Below, one piece after another: positions 1 to 9,032 of a stretch of DNA of 52,315 bases. The DNA lies in the NCBI GenBank assembly GCA_021736945.1, contig JAIPEX010000003.1, forward strand, positions 1 to 52,315. Direction: 5' to 3'. The notes beneath the pieces were generated by a model, which worked only from the letters and a program-made list of their open reading frames with translations, was not told where the DNA came from and searched no databases. Source of the stretch: Halanaerobiales bacterium (GTDB taxonomy: Bacteria; Bacillota; Halanaerobiia; Halanaerobiales; M55B127). Made by a program: the position numbers and the translations under genes. Numbering within the stretch: the stretch's first letter is position 1; each line of letters begins with the position of its first letter.

Positions 1-136
1 GAGTCTGTAAAAGGATAGGAGTAGTGGGTATGGACTACCCGAATAGGTAACTTGATCGATGTTACGGGTGAAATTCATCTTATGTCCCATAAGATCAAGC
101 GACTATGAAGCTCGGTATTTCAATGCCGAGTAGTTC
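1..136 (+). mobile_element. Possible right end of an IS200/IS605-type (tnpB) element, with terminal hairpin ctcggta-tttcaa-tgccgag followed by TAGTTCAC
   Basis: Perfect 7-bp hairpin followed by a TTCAC-like end at the left edge; non-coding and resembling tnpB-element 3' ends. The transposase/tnpB itself is outside the window. Confidence 0.4.
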
Positions 137-167
137 ACGAAGATAAGTAATTAAATTGAAATACTTC

Positions 168-196
168 TTGAAATGTACTATGATTGGTGTTATAAT
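168..196 (+). promoter_or_regulatory. Sigma-A type promoter TTGAAA-N17-TATAAT upstream of the NSS transporter
   Basis: ttgaaa 168-173, 17-nt spacer, tataat 191-196. Confidence 0.6.
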
Positions 197-197
197 C

Positions 198-225
198 AAA
201 AAAATAAATAAATGAATGAATGAAG
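198..225. repeat. Short tetranucleotide-like tract (aaataaataaatgaatgaatgaa)
   Basis: Read directly; AAAT/GAAT reiterations in the leader of the transporter gene. Confidence 0.6.
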
Positions 226-336
226 GGAAGTGATATATGAGTAGTAAGTAGTAGAGAAAATATCAGTTTCTTGATTTTAGAAGTTGAGGAGCAAAAACCA
301 AAAAAACATATGAGTAGAAAGGAGTAGATAGTAGAT

Positions 337-1824
337 ATGCAAAGAGATCGATGGGATAGTAGAACGGCTTTTGTTCTTGCGGCAATTGGTTCTGCAGCTG
401 GTTTAGGCAATGCTTGGCGTTTTCCGTATATGGCTTATTCAAATGGAGGTGGCGCCTTCTTAATTCCATATTTTATAGCCTTATTAACAGCTGGTATACC
501 ACTTATAGTTCTTGAGTTTTCAATGGGTCAAAGTACACAGAGAGGTGCTCCAGGAGCTCTTGCCAAAGCTGGTAGAAAATTTGAAGGTTTTGGTTGGTGG
601 GCAGTTCTGTCCGGTACTATTATAACCAGTTATTATGCTGGTGTAATGGCATGGGCCTGGGACTTTTTAGCAGGTTCATTTACTTTAGGATGGGCAGATG
701 ACGCTGGTGCATTCTTTTACGATGAAGTTCTTGAGATATCCTCTGGACCCGGAGTATTGGGAGGATTTTCTACTTCAGTATTAATTGGTTTAATAATCAC
801 TTGGGTTGTCATCTATTTTATCTTAAGAAACGGTGCCCAAAGTGTAGGTAAAGTTGTTATGATAACAGTCCCCTTACCTATTATTCTAATGGGGATATTA
901 TTAATTAGAGCAGTCACCCTACCAGGTGCTGTAGAGGGGTTAAATTATTTCTTAGAACCGAACTTCTCAATGTTATCGAATCCAAGTGTTTGGATTGATG
1001 CTTATTCACAGGTATTCTTTACTCTTAGTTTAGGTTTTGGTATTATGATTGCCTATGCTAGTTATATGCCTGAAGATTCAGATATTATTAATAACGCTCT
1101 TATAACTGTATTTGCAAACTCTGGTATAAGTTTTATGGCTGGTATTGCTGTATTTGGTACCCTTGGATATATGGCTGAAACTCAGGGAGTAGCAATTTCT
1201 GAAGTAGCTACTGCTGGAGTAGGGTTAGCGTTTGTTGTTTATCCAAATGCAATCTCGCTGTTACCAGGTGGTGCTTTTGTTGTCGGATTGTTCGGTTTTG
1301 TATTCTTCGCAATGTTACTTTCTTTAGGTATAGACTCGGCTTTCTCAATTGTAGAAGCTGGGGTTGCTGCCCTCAAGGATAAATGGGGCGGTTCTAAAAG
1401 AAAAGTTACTCTATTTTATAGTCTCTTCCTTTTCATTGTCGGACTACTTTTTGTTACAAAAGGAGGACTATACTGGTTAGATATAGTTGACCATTATGTA
1501 AATACTTATGGCTTAGTATTTGCCGGTTTAACTGAAGCTATCATTATTGGTTGGTATTATGATACCAGCAAATTAAGAAATTATTTCAATTCAGTTTCTG
1601 AATATAAATTTGGAAGCTGGTGGGATATTATGATCAAGTATGTTACTCCAATAGTGCTCACTATTTTACTTGTTACTGAATTGATAGCTGATATTGGAAC
1701 TCCATATGGCGGTTATGAATTACGATACTTAGTCTACGGTGGATGGGTTGGAGTAATTGGTTTACTAATAGTTGCTTCATATATCTTATCCCGTCAGAGA
1801 GGCGTAGATGATGTTGATGTTTAA
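337..1824 (+). CDS. Neurotransmitter:sodium symporter (NSS/SNF) family transporter
   Basis: 495 aa; N-terminal RDRWDSRTAFVLAAIGSAAGLGNAWRFPY is the NSS signature; about 12 hydrophobic segments. Confidence 0.93.
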   Translation: MQRDRWDSRTAFVLAAIGSAAGLGNAWRFPYMAYSNGGGAFLIPYFIALLTAGIPLIVLEFSMGQSTQRGAPGALAKAGRKFEGFGWWAVLSGTIITSYYAGVMAWAWDFLAGSFTLGWADDAGAFFYDEVLEISSGPGVLGGFSTSVLIGLIITWVVIYFILRNGAQSVGKVVMITVPLPIILMGILLIRAVTLPGAVEGLNYFLEPNFSMLSNPSVWIDAYSQVFFTLSLGFGIMIAYASYMPEDSDIINNALITVFANSGISFMAGIAVFGTLGYMAETQGVAISEVATAGVGLAFVVYPNAISLLPGGAFVVGLFGFVFFAMLLSLGIDSAFSIVEAGVAALKDKWGGSKRKVTLFYSLFLFIVGLLFVTKGGLYWLDIVDHYVNTYGLVFAGLTEAIIIGWYYDTSKLRNYFNSVSEYKFGSWWDIMIKYVTPIVLTILLVTELIADIGTPYGGYELRYLVYGGWVGVIGLLIVASYILSRQRGVDDVDV

Positions 1825-1854
1825 AAACAAGTATTTAGAAGGGAGTATATAATT

Positions 1855-1965
1855 ATGAGTGGATCAGCAATTGTAACCTTGATTTTTGCTAGTGTTGTAC
1901 TTTATGGAGGACTTTTTATAACAGTGCGAAAAGCTGTAAAATCTCGAAATAAAGATGAAGAATAA
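1855..1965 (+). CDS. MetS-like small subunit of NSS transporter (MSGSAIVTLIFASVVLYGGLFITVRKAVKSRNKDEE, 36 aa)
   Basis: RBS gggag at 1841-1845; single TM small ORF directly after an NSS gene, as in MetP/MetS pairs; below the size cut-off of the supplied ORF track. Confidence 0.75.
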   Translation: MSGSAIVTLIFASVVLYGGLFITVRKAVKSRNKDEE

Positions 1966-1979
1966 TTTTAAATATAACA

Positions 1980-2007
1980 GGGTCCGAATTTATTCGGGCC
2001 CTTTTTT
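1980..2007 (+). terminator. Intrinsic terminator
   Basis: gggtccgaatttattcgggccctttttt hairpin plus U-tract. Confidence 0.85.
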
Positions 2008-2031
2008 AAGTTATAAAAAAGAAGTGATATT

Positions 2032-3105
2032 ATGGTAAATAATGATATAAAAGCAAAATTTAATAAGTTGGGTTTTGATTTAATTGGCTTTACTAGGCCT
2101 AAGTTAAACAAAGAATTATCTAAAAATTTCAAAAATAGATATAATAAGGATGACTTACCTCCATTTGTACATCATAATGTAGAGAGAATACTTGACCCTA
2201 AAAAAGAAGCTCCTTGGGTTAATACTATTATTGTAGTCGGATTGTCATATGCAAGTAGTACGATTCAAAATACTGATGGTTTCATCTCAAGATACGCTCG
2301 TGGAAATGATTATCACAAAGTTATGGAAGAAAAAATTATAAAAGGAATTGAAGTTTTAAAAAAAGAGTTTAAAGCGCTTAAGTATTCTTATTATATAGAT
2401 AATGGGCCAGTTTTAGAAAAGGCTTTAGCCCAACAAGCTGGATTAGGTTGGATTGGTAAAAACACCCTTTTGATTAATGAAAAATACGGTTCATATATTT
2501 TCTTGGGAGAAATATTTATTGATAAAAAACTTTCTATAGATAATCCAGCAACTAATAAATGTGGTAACTGTACTTTATGTAGAGATAACTGTCCAACTGA
2601 TTCTTTAGAGACTCCATATTATTTAAACTACAGAACTTGTCGAAGTTATTTAACGCAAGAAAAAGGCATATTGGAGCAGAGCAAAGAACAATTAATAGGT
2701 AATTGTATTTGGGGATGTGATAATTGTCAAGAAGCCTGCCCTTTCAATGAAGAAATACCAAAGGATTTACATACTGAATTTGAACCTAAAATTACAGGAA
2801 ATATAGTTGATATATTGAATTATAAAAGAAAGGACTTTCCAAAAAGGTGGTTAAATACTGCTTTAAGTTGGAGAGGAATGAGAGTTATTCAAAGAAATGC
2901 TCTGATTTCATTGATAAATTTCGATGTTAAAAAAGAAAATTATAAGCAAGTGATAATAAAAAAAATGAACGATAATTCGCCTATTTTGAGATATTATGCA
3001 TATAAAGCTTATATAAGTTTAGGTTATGATCTAAGTCAAATTCAAGATAAAATAAATAAAGAAGATGAAATAAATATCAAAAAATTATTAGAAGGAAGTG
3101 GTTAG
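2032..3105 (+). CDS. queG: Epoxyqueuosine reductase
   Basis: 357 aa; two 4Fe-4S clusters (CGNCTLCRDNCPT, CIWGCDNCQEACPFN), EKALAQQAGLGWIGKNTLLI motif, C-terminal HEAT-like repeat. Confidence 0.93.
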   Translation: MVNNDIKAKFNKLGFDLIGFTRPKLNKELSKNFKNRYNKDDLPPFVHHNVERILDPKKEAPWVNTIIVVGLSYASSTIQNTDGFISRYARGNDYHKVMEEKIIKGIEVLKKEFKALKYSYYIDNGPVLEKALAQQAGLGWIGKNTLLINEKYGSYIFLGEIFIDKKLSIDNPATNKCGNCTLCRDNCPTDSLETPYYLNYRTCRSYLTQEKGILEQSKEQLIGNCIWGCDNCQEACPFNEEIPKDLHTEFEPKITGNIVDILNYKRKDFPKRWLNTALSWRGMRVIQRNALISLINFDVKKENYKQVIIKKMNDNSPILRYYAYKAYISLGYDLSQIQDKINKEDEINIKKLLEGSG

Positions 3106-4755
3106 ATGCCTAATGTTAGGTATAATAATTCTGAATATAAGATTTCTCATAGCATTAAAGCTTTGGACTTGTTATCAGAAATTGATATAGATAAAAAAGA
3201 TTTAGTAGTTGGAATAAAAGTAAATAATGAAATGGTAGATTTAAATTATGTTATTGAAAAAGATTGTAAGATAGAATTTGTATATAAGGATAAACCAGCG
3301 GGTAATCGTTTATATAAAAGAAGCTTATTTATGTTATTGGCCAAAGCAATTTATGAAATGTATGGAGATGAAATTTTAAATATTGAACATTCTTTAAGTA
3401 ATGGAATATATTGTGAATTAAGTGATAACAATGTTCTTAGTAAATCAGAGTTAGAAGATATTGTTGAAAAAATGAATGAAATTGTAAAAGAAAATTATAC
3501 AATTAATAAACATATAGTATCTCAAGAAGAAGGAATATCAATACTTAAAGATCAGGGTAATTTAGAAAAGGTAAGAATTATTGAACAAAAAAATCTTGAA
3601 CAGGTAAAACTTTATGAGCTGGATGGATATTATAATTACTATTATTATCCTTTAGTACCGAGTACAGGTTGCTTAGATAATTTCAAGCTACATTATCATT
3701 TTCCAGGATTTGTTCTCTTATATCCACCGGTTGAAAGTCCAAATACAGTTAAGGAGTTTATAGCCCAACCAAAATTAGCCGATATATTCTATGATTATGA
3801 AAAGTTAGGAGATATTTTAGAGGTAGGTTTTGTACCTGATTTAAATGATCACATAGAAAAAAATGAATACGGTGAATTAATTAGAATTTCGGAAGGTCTT
3901 CATGAAAAAAATATAGCAAAGATAGCCGATCAAATAGCTTCTCAGAAAGAGCAGAAAAGAATTATATTAATAGCTGGTCCGTCTTCTTCAGGTAAAACAA
4001 CCTTTACCAAAAGACTTTCGACCCAATTAAGAATCAATGGTTTAAAACCGGTTTCTATTTCTACCGATAATTATTTTGTCAATAGAGATAAAACCCCTCT
4101 TGATGAAGATGGGAATTTTGATTTTGAATCACTTCATGCTATAAATTTAGAATTATTTAATGACCATCTTGTAAGATTAATGAGAGGTGAAAAGGTCAGA
4201 CTGCCTCGATTTAATTTTAAAAAAGGAGTACGAGAAAAAAGTGATAAAGTGATGGAGTTGAATTCCGATCAGCCAATATTAATTGAAGGGATCCATAGTT
4301 TAAATAATAAACTTACAGAATTTATCCCAGAAGATCACAAATATAAGATATTTGTAAGTGCCTTAACGCAATTAAATATTGATATGCAGAATCGAATTCC
4401 TACCTCCGATACAAGGTTAATAAGAAGAATAGTAAGAGATAACCTATTTAGAGGTCATTCTGCATATGATACACTAGAAATGTGGGGGAGAGTTCGCAAA
4501 GGAGAGGAAGTTAACATTTATCCTTATCAAGAAAATGCTGATGTAATGTTTAATTCTGCTTTGATTTATGAATTAGCAGTTCTAAAAAATTGTGCTGTTC
4601 CCTTACTAGAGGAAATTGATAGGGAAAACCAATACTTCTATGAAGCAAAAAGATTATTGGAAGTTCTTGACTGTTTCAAAAATATGCCATTTGAAGAGAT
4701 ACCAAAAACTTCCATTTTAAGAGAGTTTATCGGAGGTAGTGTATATAGAGAATAG
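3106..4755 (+). CDS. Nucleoside kinase with N-terminal TGS/ThrRS-like region and C-terminal uridine kinase domain
   Basis: 549 aa; Walker A IAGPSSSGKTTF, Udk-like SISTDNYFVNRDKTP and LIEGIHSLN. Confidence 0.85.
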   Translation: MPNVRYNNSEYKISHSIKALDLLSEIDIDKKDLVVGIKVNNEMVDLNYVIEKDCKIEFVYKDKPAGNRLYKRSLFMLLAKAIYEMYGDEILNIEHSLSNGIYCELSDNNVLSKSELEDIVEKMNEIVKENYTINKHIVSQEEGISILKDQGNLEKVRIIEQKNLEQVKLYELDGYYNYYYYPLVPSTGCLDNFKLHYHFPGFVLLYPPVESPNTVKEFIAQPKLADIFYDYEKLGDILEVGFVPDLNDHIEKNEYGELIRISEGLHEKNIAKIADQIASQKEQKRIILIAGPSSSGKTTFTKRLSTQLRINGLKPVSISTDNYFVNRDKTPLDEDGNFDFESLHAINLELFNDHLVRLMRGEKVRLPRFNFKKGVREKSDKVMELNSDQPILIEGIHSLNNKLTEFIPEDHKYKIFVSALTQLNIDMQNRIPTSDTRLIRRIVRDNLFRGHSAYDTLEMWGRVRKGEEVNIYPYQENADVMFNSALIYELAVLKNCAVPLLEEIDRENQYFYEAKRLLEVLDCFKNMPFEEIPKTSILREFIGGSVYRE

Positions 4756-4767
4756 TAGATAGTTAAT

Positions 4768-5346
4768 TTAACTTTTAATATCTGTAATAATTTCATCAAT
4801 AATTTCTTCAATATCATTCCAGTTATCTACCCTGTATAATAAATCTGAATCTTGTATATCTTGATTATGATATTTATTAACAAGGATGACTGGAATGTTT
4901 TTGTTTAATATATTTTTTGAATTAGCCTGATTATCTTCAATGAAAACTTTTATATTTTTATCTACAGCTAATTCAGCTTTATTATGGTCGTGATAAAGAT
5001 AATCATAATTGACATTATGCTGAGCAAGCCATTTGATTGTTAATGGTCTAAACTTCTTATGGCGAGCTGTTATCAAATAAATAGTATGCCCATCATTTTT
5101 TAATTGGTCCATAATATTTTTTGCGTTGGGCGCGATTTCGACGTTAGAGTATATTTCATGTATTTTATTATTAAGAAATTCTCTTAAATCTTCCAAAGGT
5201 AAATCATAGGCTTCTGAAAAGTCATATACATCTTTTTTTCTTTTAATATTTTCTTCGAAATAATTATTTAAAGATCTTAACCAAATATTTTCTTTACCCT
5301 TTTTCTCATGTGTTATTACACCATCAATATCAATACCAATATTCAT
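4768..5346 (-). CDS. HAD-family 5'-nucleotidase (NT5C-like)
   Basis: 192 aa; IGIDIDGVI motif, LITARHKKFRPLTIKWL, FIEDNQANS. Confidence 0.75.
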   Translation of the reverse strand: MNIGIDIDGVITHEKKGKENIWLRSLNNYFEENIKRKKDVYDFSEAYDLPLEDLREFLNNKIHEIYSNVEIAPNAKNIMDQLKNDGHTIYLITARHKKFRPLTIKWLAQHNVNYDYLYHDHNKAELAVDKNIKVFIEDNQANSKNILNKNIPVILVNKYHNQDIQDSDLLYRVDNWNDIEEIIDEIITDIKS

Positions 5347-5459
5347 ATTTATTGCCTCCCAAACTTCAATATAGAGTGAAATTATGATATAATTTTTTTA
5401 AGATGATCAATAGTTATTTTAACATTTTTTTGGTAGATTTTCCAGAAGGAGATGATAAT

Positions 5460-6101
5460 TTGGAAAAAAATATAGAAGAAATTATTGAATACTTTGAAGA
5501 AAAATATCCCGATCCGGAAACAGCTTTAAATTATAAAACCCCTTTTCAATTGTTAATAGCAACCATCATGTCAGCGCAGACCACTGATGTACAGGTTAAT
5601 AAAGTTAATGAAGAACTGTTTAAGAAATATAAAACGCCTAGTGATTTTGCTAAATTAAATGTGGAAGAATTACAAAAAGAAATACAATCTATAGGGTTAT
5701 ATAAAAATAAGAGTAAATATATTATAGAAACGAGTAAGATGATTTTAGAAGACTATAATGGAGAAATACCTAAAAGCAGAAAAGAGTTAACAAAATTACC
5801 AGGAGTTGGTAGAAAAACGGCTAATGTAGTTTTAGCTAATGCTTTTAATCAGGAAACAATTGCAGTTGATACACATGTTTTTAGAGTTGCTAACAGATTA
5901 GGTTTAGTTCATACTTCAAATAGAGACCAGGTTGAACAAGATCTTATGAAAGTAGTACCTGGTGATTATTGGACTAAATTTCATCACTGGTTAATATTTC
6001 ATGGTAGAGAAGTTTGTAAAGCCAGAAAACCTCGTTGTGATGAGTGTGAGCTTAGTTCTTATTGTGAGTATTATCAAAATCAAATTAAGGAGGCTAATTA
6101 A
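5460..6101 (+). CDS. nth: Endonuclease III
   Basis: HhH motif LPGVGRKTANVVLANAF, VDTHVFRVANRLGL, C-terminal 4Fe-4S CKARKPRCDECELSSYC. TTG 5460 chosen because gaagga lies at 5445-5450; the track start is 5403. Confidence 0.92.
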   Translation: MEKNIEEIIEYFEEKYPDPETALNYKTPFQLLIATIMSAQTTDVQVNKVNEELFKKYKTPSDFAKLNVEELQKEIQSIGLYKNKSKYIIETSKMILEDYNGEIPKSRKELTKLPGVGRKTANVVLANAFNQETIAVDTHVFRVANRLGLVHTSNRDQVEQDLMKVVPGDYWTKFHHWLIFHGREVCKARKPRCDECELSSYCEYYQNQIKEAN

Positions 6102-6840
6102 AATGTGTAAAACTAAAAAAATATTATTATTTTCTTTAATATTTGTTTTAATGTTTTCTATTTCTACACAAGCACAGAGCTTATTAGAAAAGGGAATTAA
6201 TGAATATAACAGTGGAAATTATAAAAAAGCAATAGATCATTTAACAAGTTATGCTGCTGAAAATCAAAGTAGCTATCTTGTTCATTTTTATCTGGGACTT
6301 AGTTATACTAAATTAAATCAATACAACCCTGCAATAGATTCATTTAATTATGCTAGAGAAATCAAAGGGGATTCCTATAATCTCTTGGTTAATTTAGGTC
6401 GTGCTTATTATAATAATGATGAAAAATCAAAAGCTTATGATATACTTTTAAAGGCTAAAGGTTATACACCAAAAGATGAACAGGTATATAATTTACTTGG
6501 CTTAATTCATATGGATAAAAGAGAATATAATCAAGCCATAGATAACTTTGAACAAGCAATTGAATTAAATAAGGATAACTTTTATGTGTATAACAATTTG
6601 AGTTTAAGCTATATAAATTTAGGTAACTTCAGTGAAGCAAGAAAATATATTAATAAAGCTTTAGAATTAGATCCTTCCGTACCATTTGTTTATAACAATG
6701 CTGGCATTGTATATGAAAATTTAGAACAGTACTCCCAAGCTGCCAAATATTACAGAAAAGCTCTAGAAATAGATGAAAATTATAAAAAAGCAGAAGTTAA
6801 TCTAGATAGAGTTGAGAACAAAATACCTGAGGAGGAATAA
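6102..6840 (+). CDS. Secreted/lipid-anchored TPR protein
   Basis: ATG 6102 after aggaggctaatta; signal peptide-like N-terminus and several TPR units; the track start at 6001 overlaps nth. Confidence 0.8.
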
Positions 6841-6841
6841 A

Positions 6842-7261
6842 ATGCTTAAAGAATTTAGTGTAGATGAAGTATATATGGGTAGGCTTGAAAAAGATGATGA
6901 CCTCCTAAAAGAACTAACAAAAGTGGTAAAAAATAAAAATATTCAAACTGGGATTATAAAAGTAATAGGTGCAGTTCAACAAGCTAAAATAGGTTTTTAT
7001 AATCAGGATAAGAATGAATATGAATATAAGAAATTTGATAGAGAAATGGAAGTTGTAAGTTGTATTGGAAATATATCTCTAATGGAAGGTGAACCCTTTA
7101 TACATGCACATATAGTTTTAGCAGATGAAGATGGCAGTTGTTATGGAGGCCATTTAGCAGAAGGCACTAAGGTTTTTGCCAGTGAATTTTATATTCAACC
7201 TCTTAAAGGAAATAAGCTTGAGAGAAAGCATGATGAGGCTACACAGTTAACTCTCTGGTAA
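6842..7261 (+). CDS. PPC/DUF296 domain protein
   Basis: MLKEFSVDEVYMGRLEKDDDLLKELTKVVKN... GIIKVIGAVQQAKIGFY; HAHIVLADEDGSCYGGHL. Confidence 0.85.
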   Translation: MLKEFSVDEVYMGRLEKDDDLLKELTKVVKNKNIQTGIIKVIGAVQQAKIGFYNQDKNEYEYKKFDREMEVVSCIGNISLMEGEPFIHAHIVLADEDGSCYGGHLAEGTKVFASEFYIQPLKGNKLERKHDEATQLTLW

Positions 7262-7280
7262 TTGGAAAGGAGCAATAAAT

Positions 7281-8597
7281 ATGAATAATAAAATATATGT
7301 ATTAGATACAAATGTTTTGCTCGATGATCCTAGTGCTATCTATGATTATAAAGAACACGAGGTTATGATACCTTTAGCTGTTTTAGAAGAACTTGATAAT
7401 CAAAAAAACAAAACTTCTGATATTGGTTATAATGCCAGGGAAACCTCCCGAATTTTAGATGACTTAAGAATTAAAGGAAAACTCAATAAAGGGATTGAAT
7501 TAGAAAATGGTAGTTCATTAAAAATTGTTATTGATAAAGAAAAACTTAAACTGCCTCCACATCTAAGCGCAACTAAATTTGATAATAGAATACTATCAAC
7601 TGCTATTGAATTAAAAGAATCTAACCCTGAAAAGGAAGTAGTAATGGTTTCTAATGATATAAACTTAAGATTAATAGCAAATGCATTTGATATTCAAGCA
7701 GAAGACCATAAAAGTAATGGTATTGATGGGGAAGAGTTATATGATGGATTTATTGAAATTAATACTACAAGTAGTATAATTGATAAATATTATAATGATA
7801 AAAAACTTGATCCTCAAGAATTAGATGGAGATTTTAATGAATTATATCCTCATCAAATGGTCCAGTTATCAACTACTGATGATAAAAACAAGAGTGCCCT
7901 TGGTCGTTTTGATGGTAAAAAGATAGTTCCATTAATTTTTGATAAAAATACTCCCATGGGCATTAAACCACTAAATAGAGAACAAAAATTTGCATTAGAA
8001 TTATTATTAAATGATGATATAAAAGTGGTAACTGTCTCTGGTAAAGCAGGTACTGGAAAAACTTTGCTTGCTTTAGCTGCAGGATTACAAAAAGTTACAA
8101 ATGATAAGATTTTTGAAAGGGTGCTTATAGCAAGACCAGTTGTTCCAATGGGTAAAGATATGGGATATTTACCAGGATCTGTAGAAGAAAAATTAGAACC
8201 CTGGATGCAGCCTATTCTAGATAACTTAAATTTAATCATTCATAGCAATGAGGGCTCTTATCTTTCTATTGATCAGTTAATTGAAAATAATTTTATTCAG
8301 ATTGAAGCTTTGACATATATAAGAGGTAGATCAATTCCAAATCAATATATTATTATAGATGAAGCACAGAACCTTTCAAAACATGAAGTTAAAACTATTT
8401 TAACTAGGGTAGGTAAAGATTCCAAAATAATTTTAACAGGTGATCCTTTCCAAATAGATAACCCTTATTTAGATAAAGTCAACAATGGTTTATCTCAAGT
8501 TGCAAATCATTTTTATGAAGAACAAATAGCAGGACACATCATGTTATTAAAAGGCGAAAGATCTAAAATTGCACAAATAGCTAGTGATTTACTTTAA
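7281..8597 (+). CDS. PIN domain plus PhoH-family ATPase (YlaK-like)
   Basis: 438 aa; N-terminal PIN (IYVLDTNVLLDDPSA), VSGKAGTGKTLLALAAG, IIIDEAQNLSKHEVKTILTRVG. Confidence 0.92.
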   Translation: MNNKIYVLDTNVLLDDPSAIYDYKEHEVMIPLAVLEELDNQKNKTSDIGYNARETSRILDDLRIKGKLNKGIELENGSSLKIVIDKEKLKLPPHLSATKFDNRILSTAIELKESNPEKEVVMVSNDINLRLIANAFDIQAEDHKSNGIDGEELYDGFIEINTTSSIIDKYYNDKKLDPQELDGDFNELYPHQMVQLSTTDDKNKSALGRFDGKKIVPLIFDKNTPMGIKPLNREQKFALELLLNDDIKVVTVSGKAGTGKTLLALAAGLQKVTNDKIFERVLIARPVVPMGKDMGYLPGSVEEKLEPWMQPILDNLNLIIHSNEGSYLSIDQLIENNFIQIEALTYIRGRSIPNQYIIIDEAQNLSKHEVKTILTRVGKDSKIILTGDPFQIDNPYLDKVNNGLSQVANHFYEEQIAGHIMLLKGERSKIAQIASDLL

Positions 8598-8633
8598 AAT
8601 AACCAATTAACTTGATAAAATTGCTCATATTCC

Positions 8634-8662
8634 TTGACAGGTTAAATATATTATTATATACT
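8634..8662 (+). promoter_or_regulatory. Sigma-A promoter TTGACA-N17-TATACT for the lysine riboswitch/nhaC unit
   Basis: ttgaca 8634-8639, tatact 8657-8662. Confidence 0.75.
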
Positions 8663-8689
8663 AATTTAAAATTAAATATAAGAAATTAC

Positions 8690-8966
8690 CTCATCTTTGA
8701 ACGGATGAGGTAGAGGCGCAAAACTAAAGAGTAACTTTTTTCTTAAAAAACCTGTAGAAAAAAGTGAAAGGGAGTTTTGCCGAAGTCTGTAATCTTTATG
8801 GTTTTAAAGGTTATGGATTGGGTCTGTGTATAACATATGCAGGACTGTCATTGAGGTATAACCCGTATTTCAATGTTGAGCTATCTCATCAAATGGGAAA
8901 GAGGAGGTGGTTTCTACTGGTGCTATCAGAATTTACACCCAGCGGAAATCCCGCTGGGTTTTATTA
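8690..8966 (+). promoter_or_regulatory. Lysine riboswitch (L box) with downstream intrinsic terminator
   Basis: gatgaggtagaggcgc ... gtgaaagggagttttgccgaagtctg ... gggtctgtgtata...caggactgtca ... ctatctcatc (P1 gatgaggtag/ctatctcatc); terminator acccagcgg-aaat-cccgctgggtttt at 8937-8965. Confidence 0.92.
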
Positions 8967-9032
8967 TTTTCATAGGAAAAAAATATAACAAAAATTTTAT
9001 AAAATATAAAATAATATGGAGGTTTTATAGAT

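Noticed and set aside
198-330. Possible CRISPR-like or T-box leader before the NSS gene
   Set aside because: No spaced direct repeats, no T-box motif (TGGNACCGCG) and no terminator; only simple TAG-rich reiteration.
8764-8988. 74-aa ORF in the supplied track
   Set aside because: Lies inside the lysine riboswitch and its terminator; no independent RBS or coding signature.
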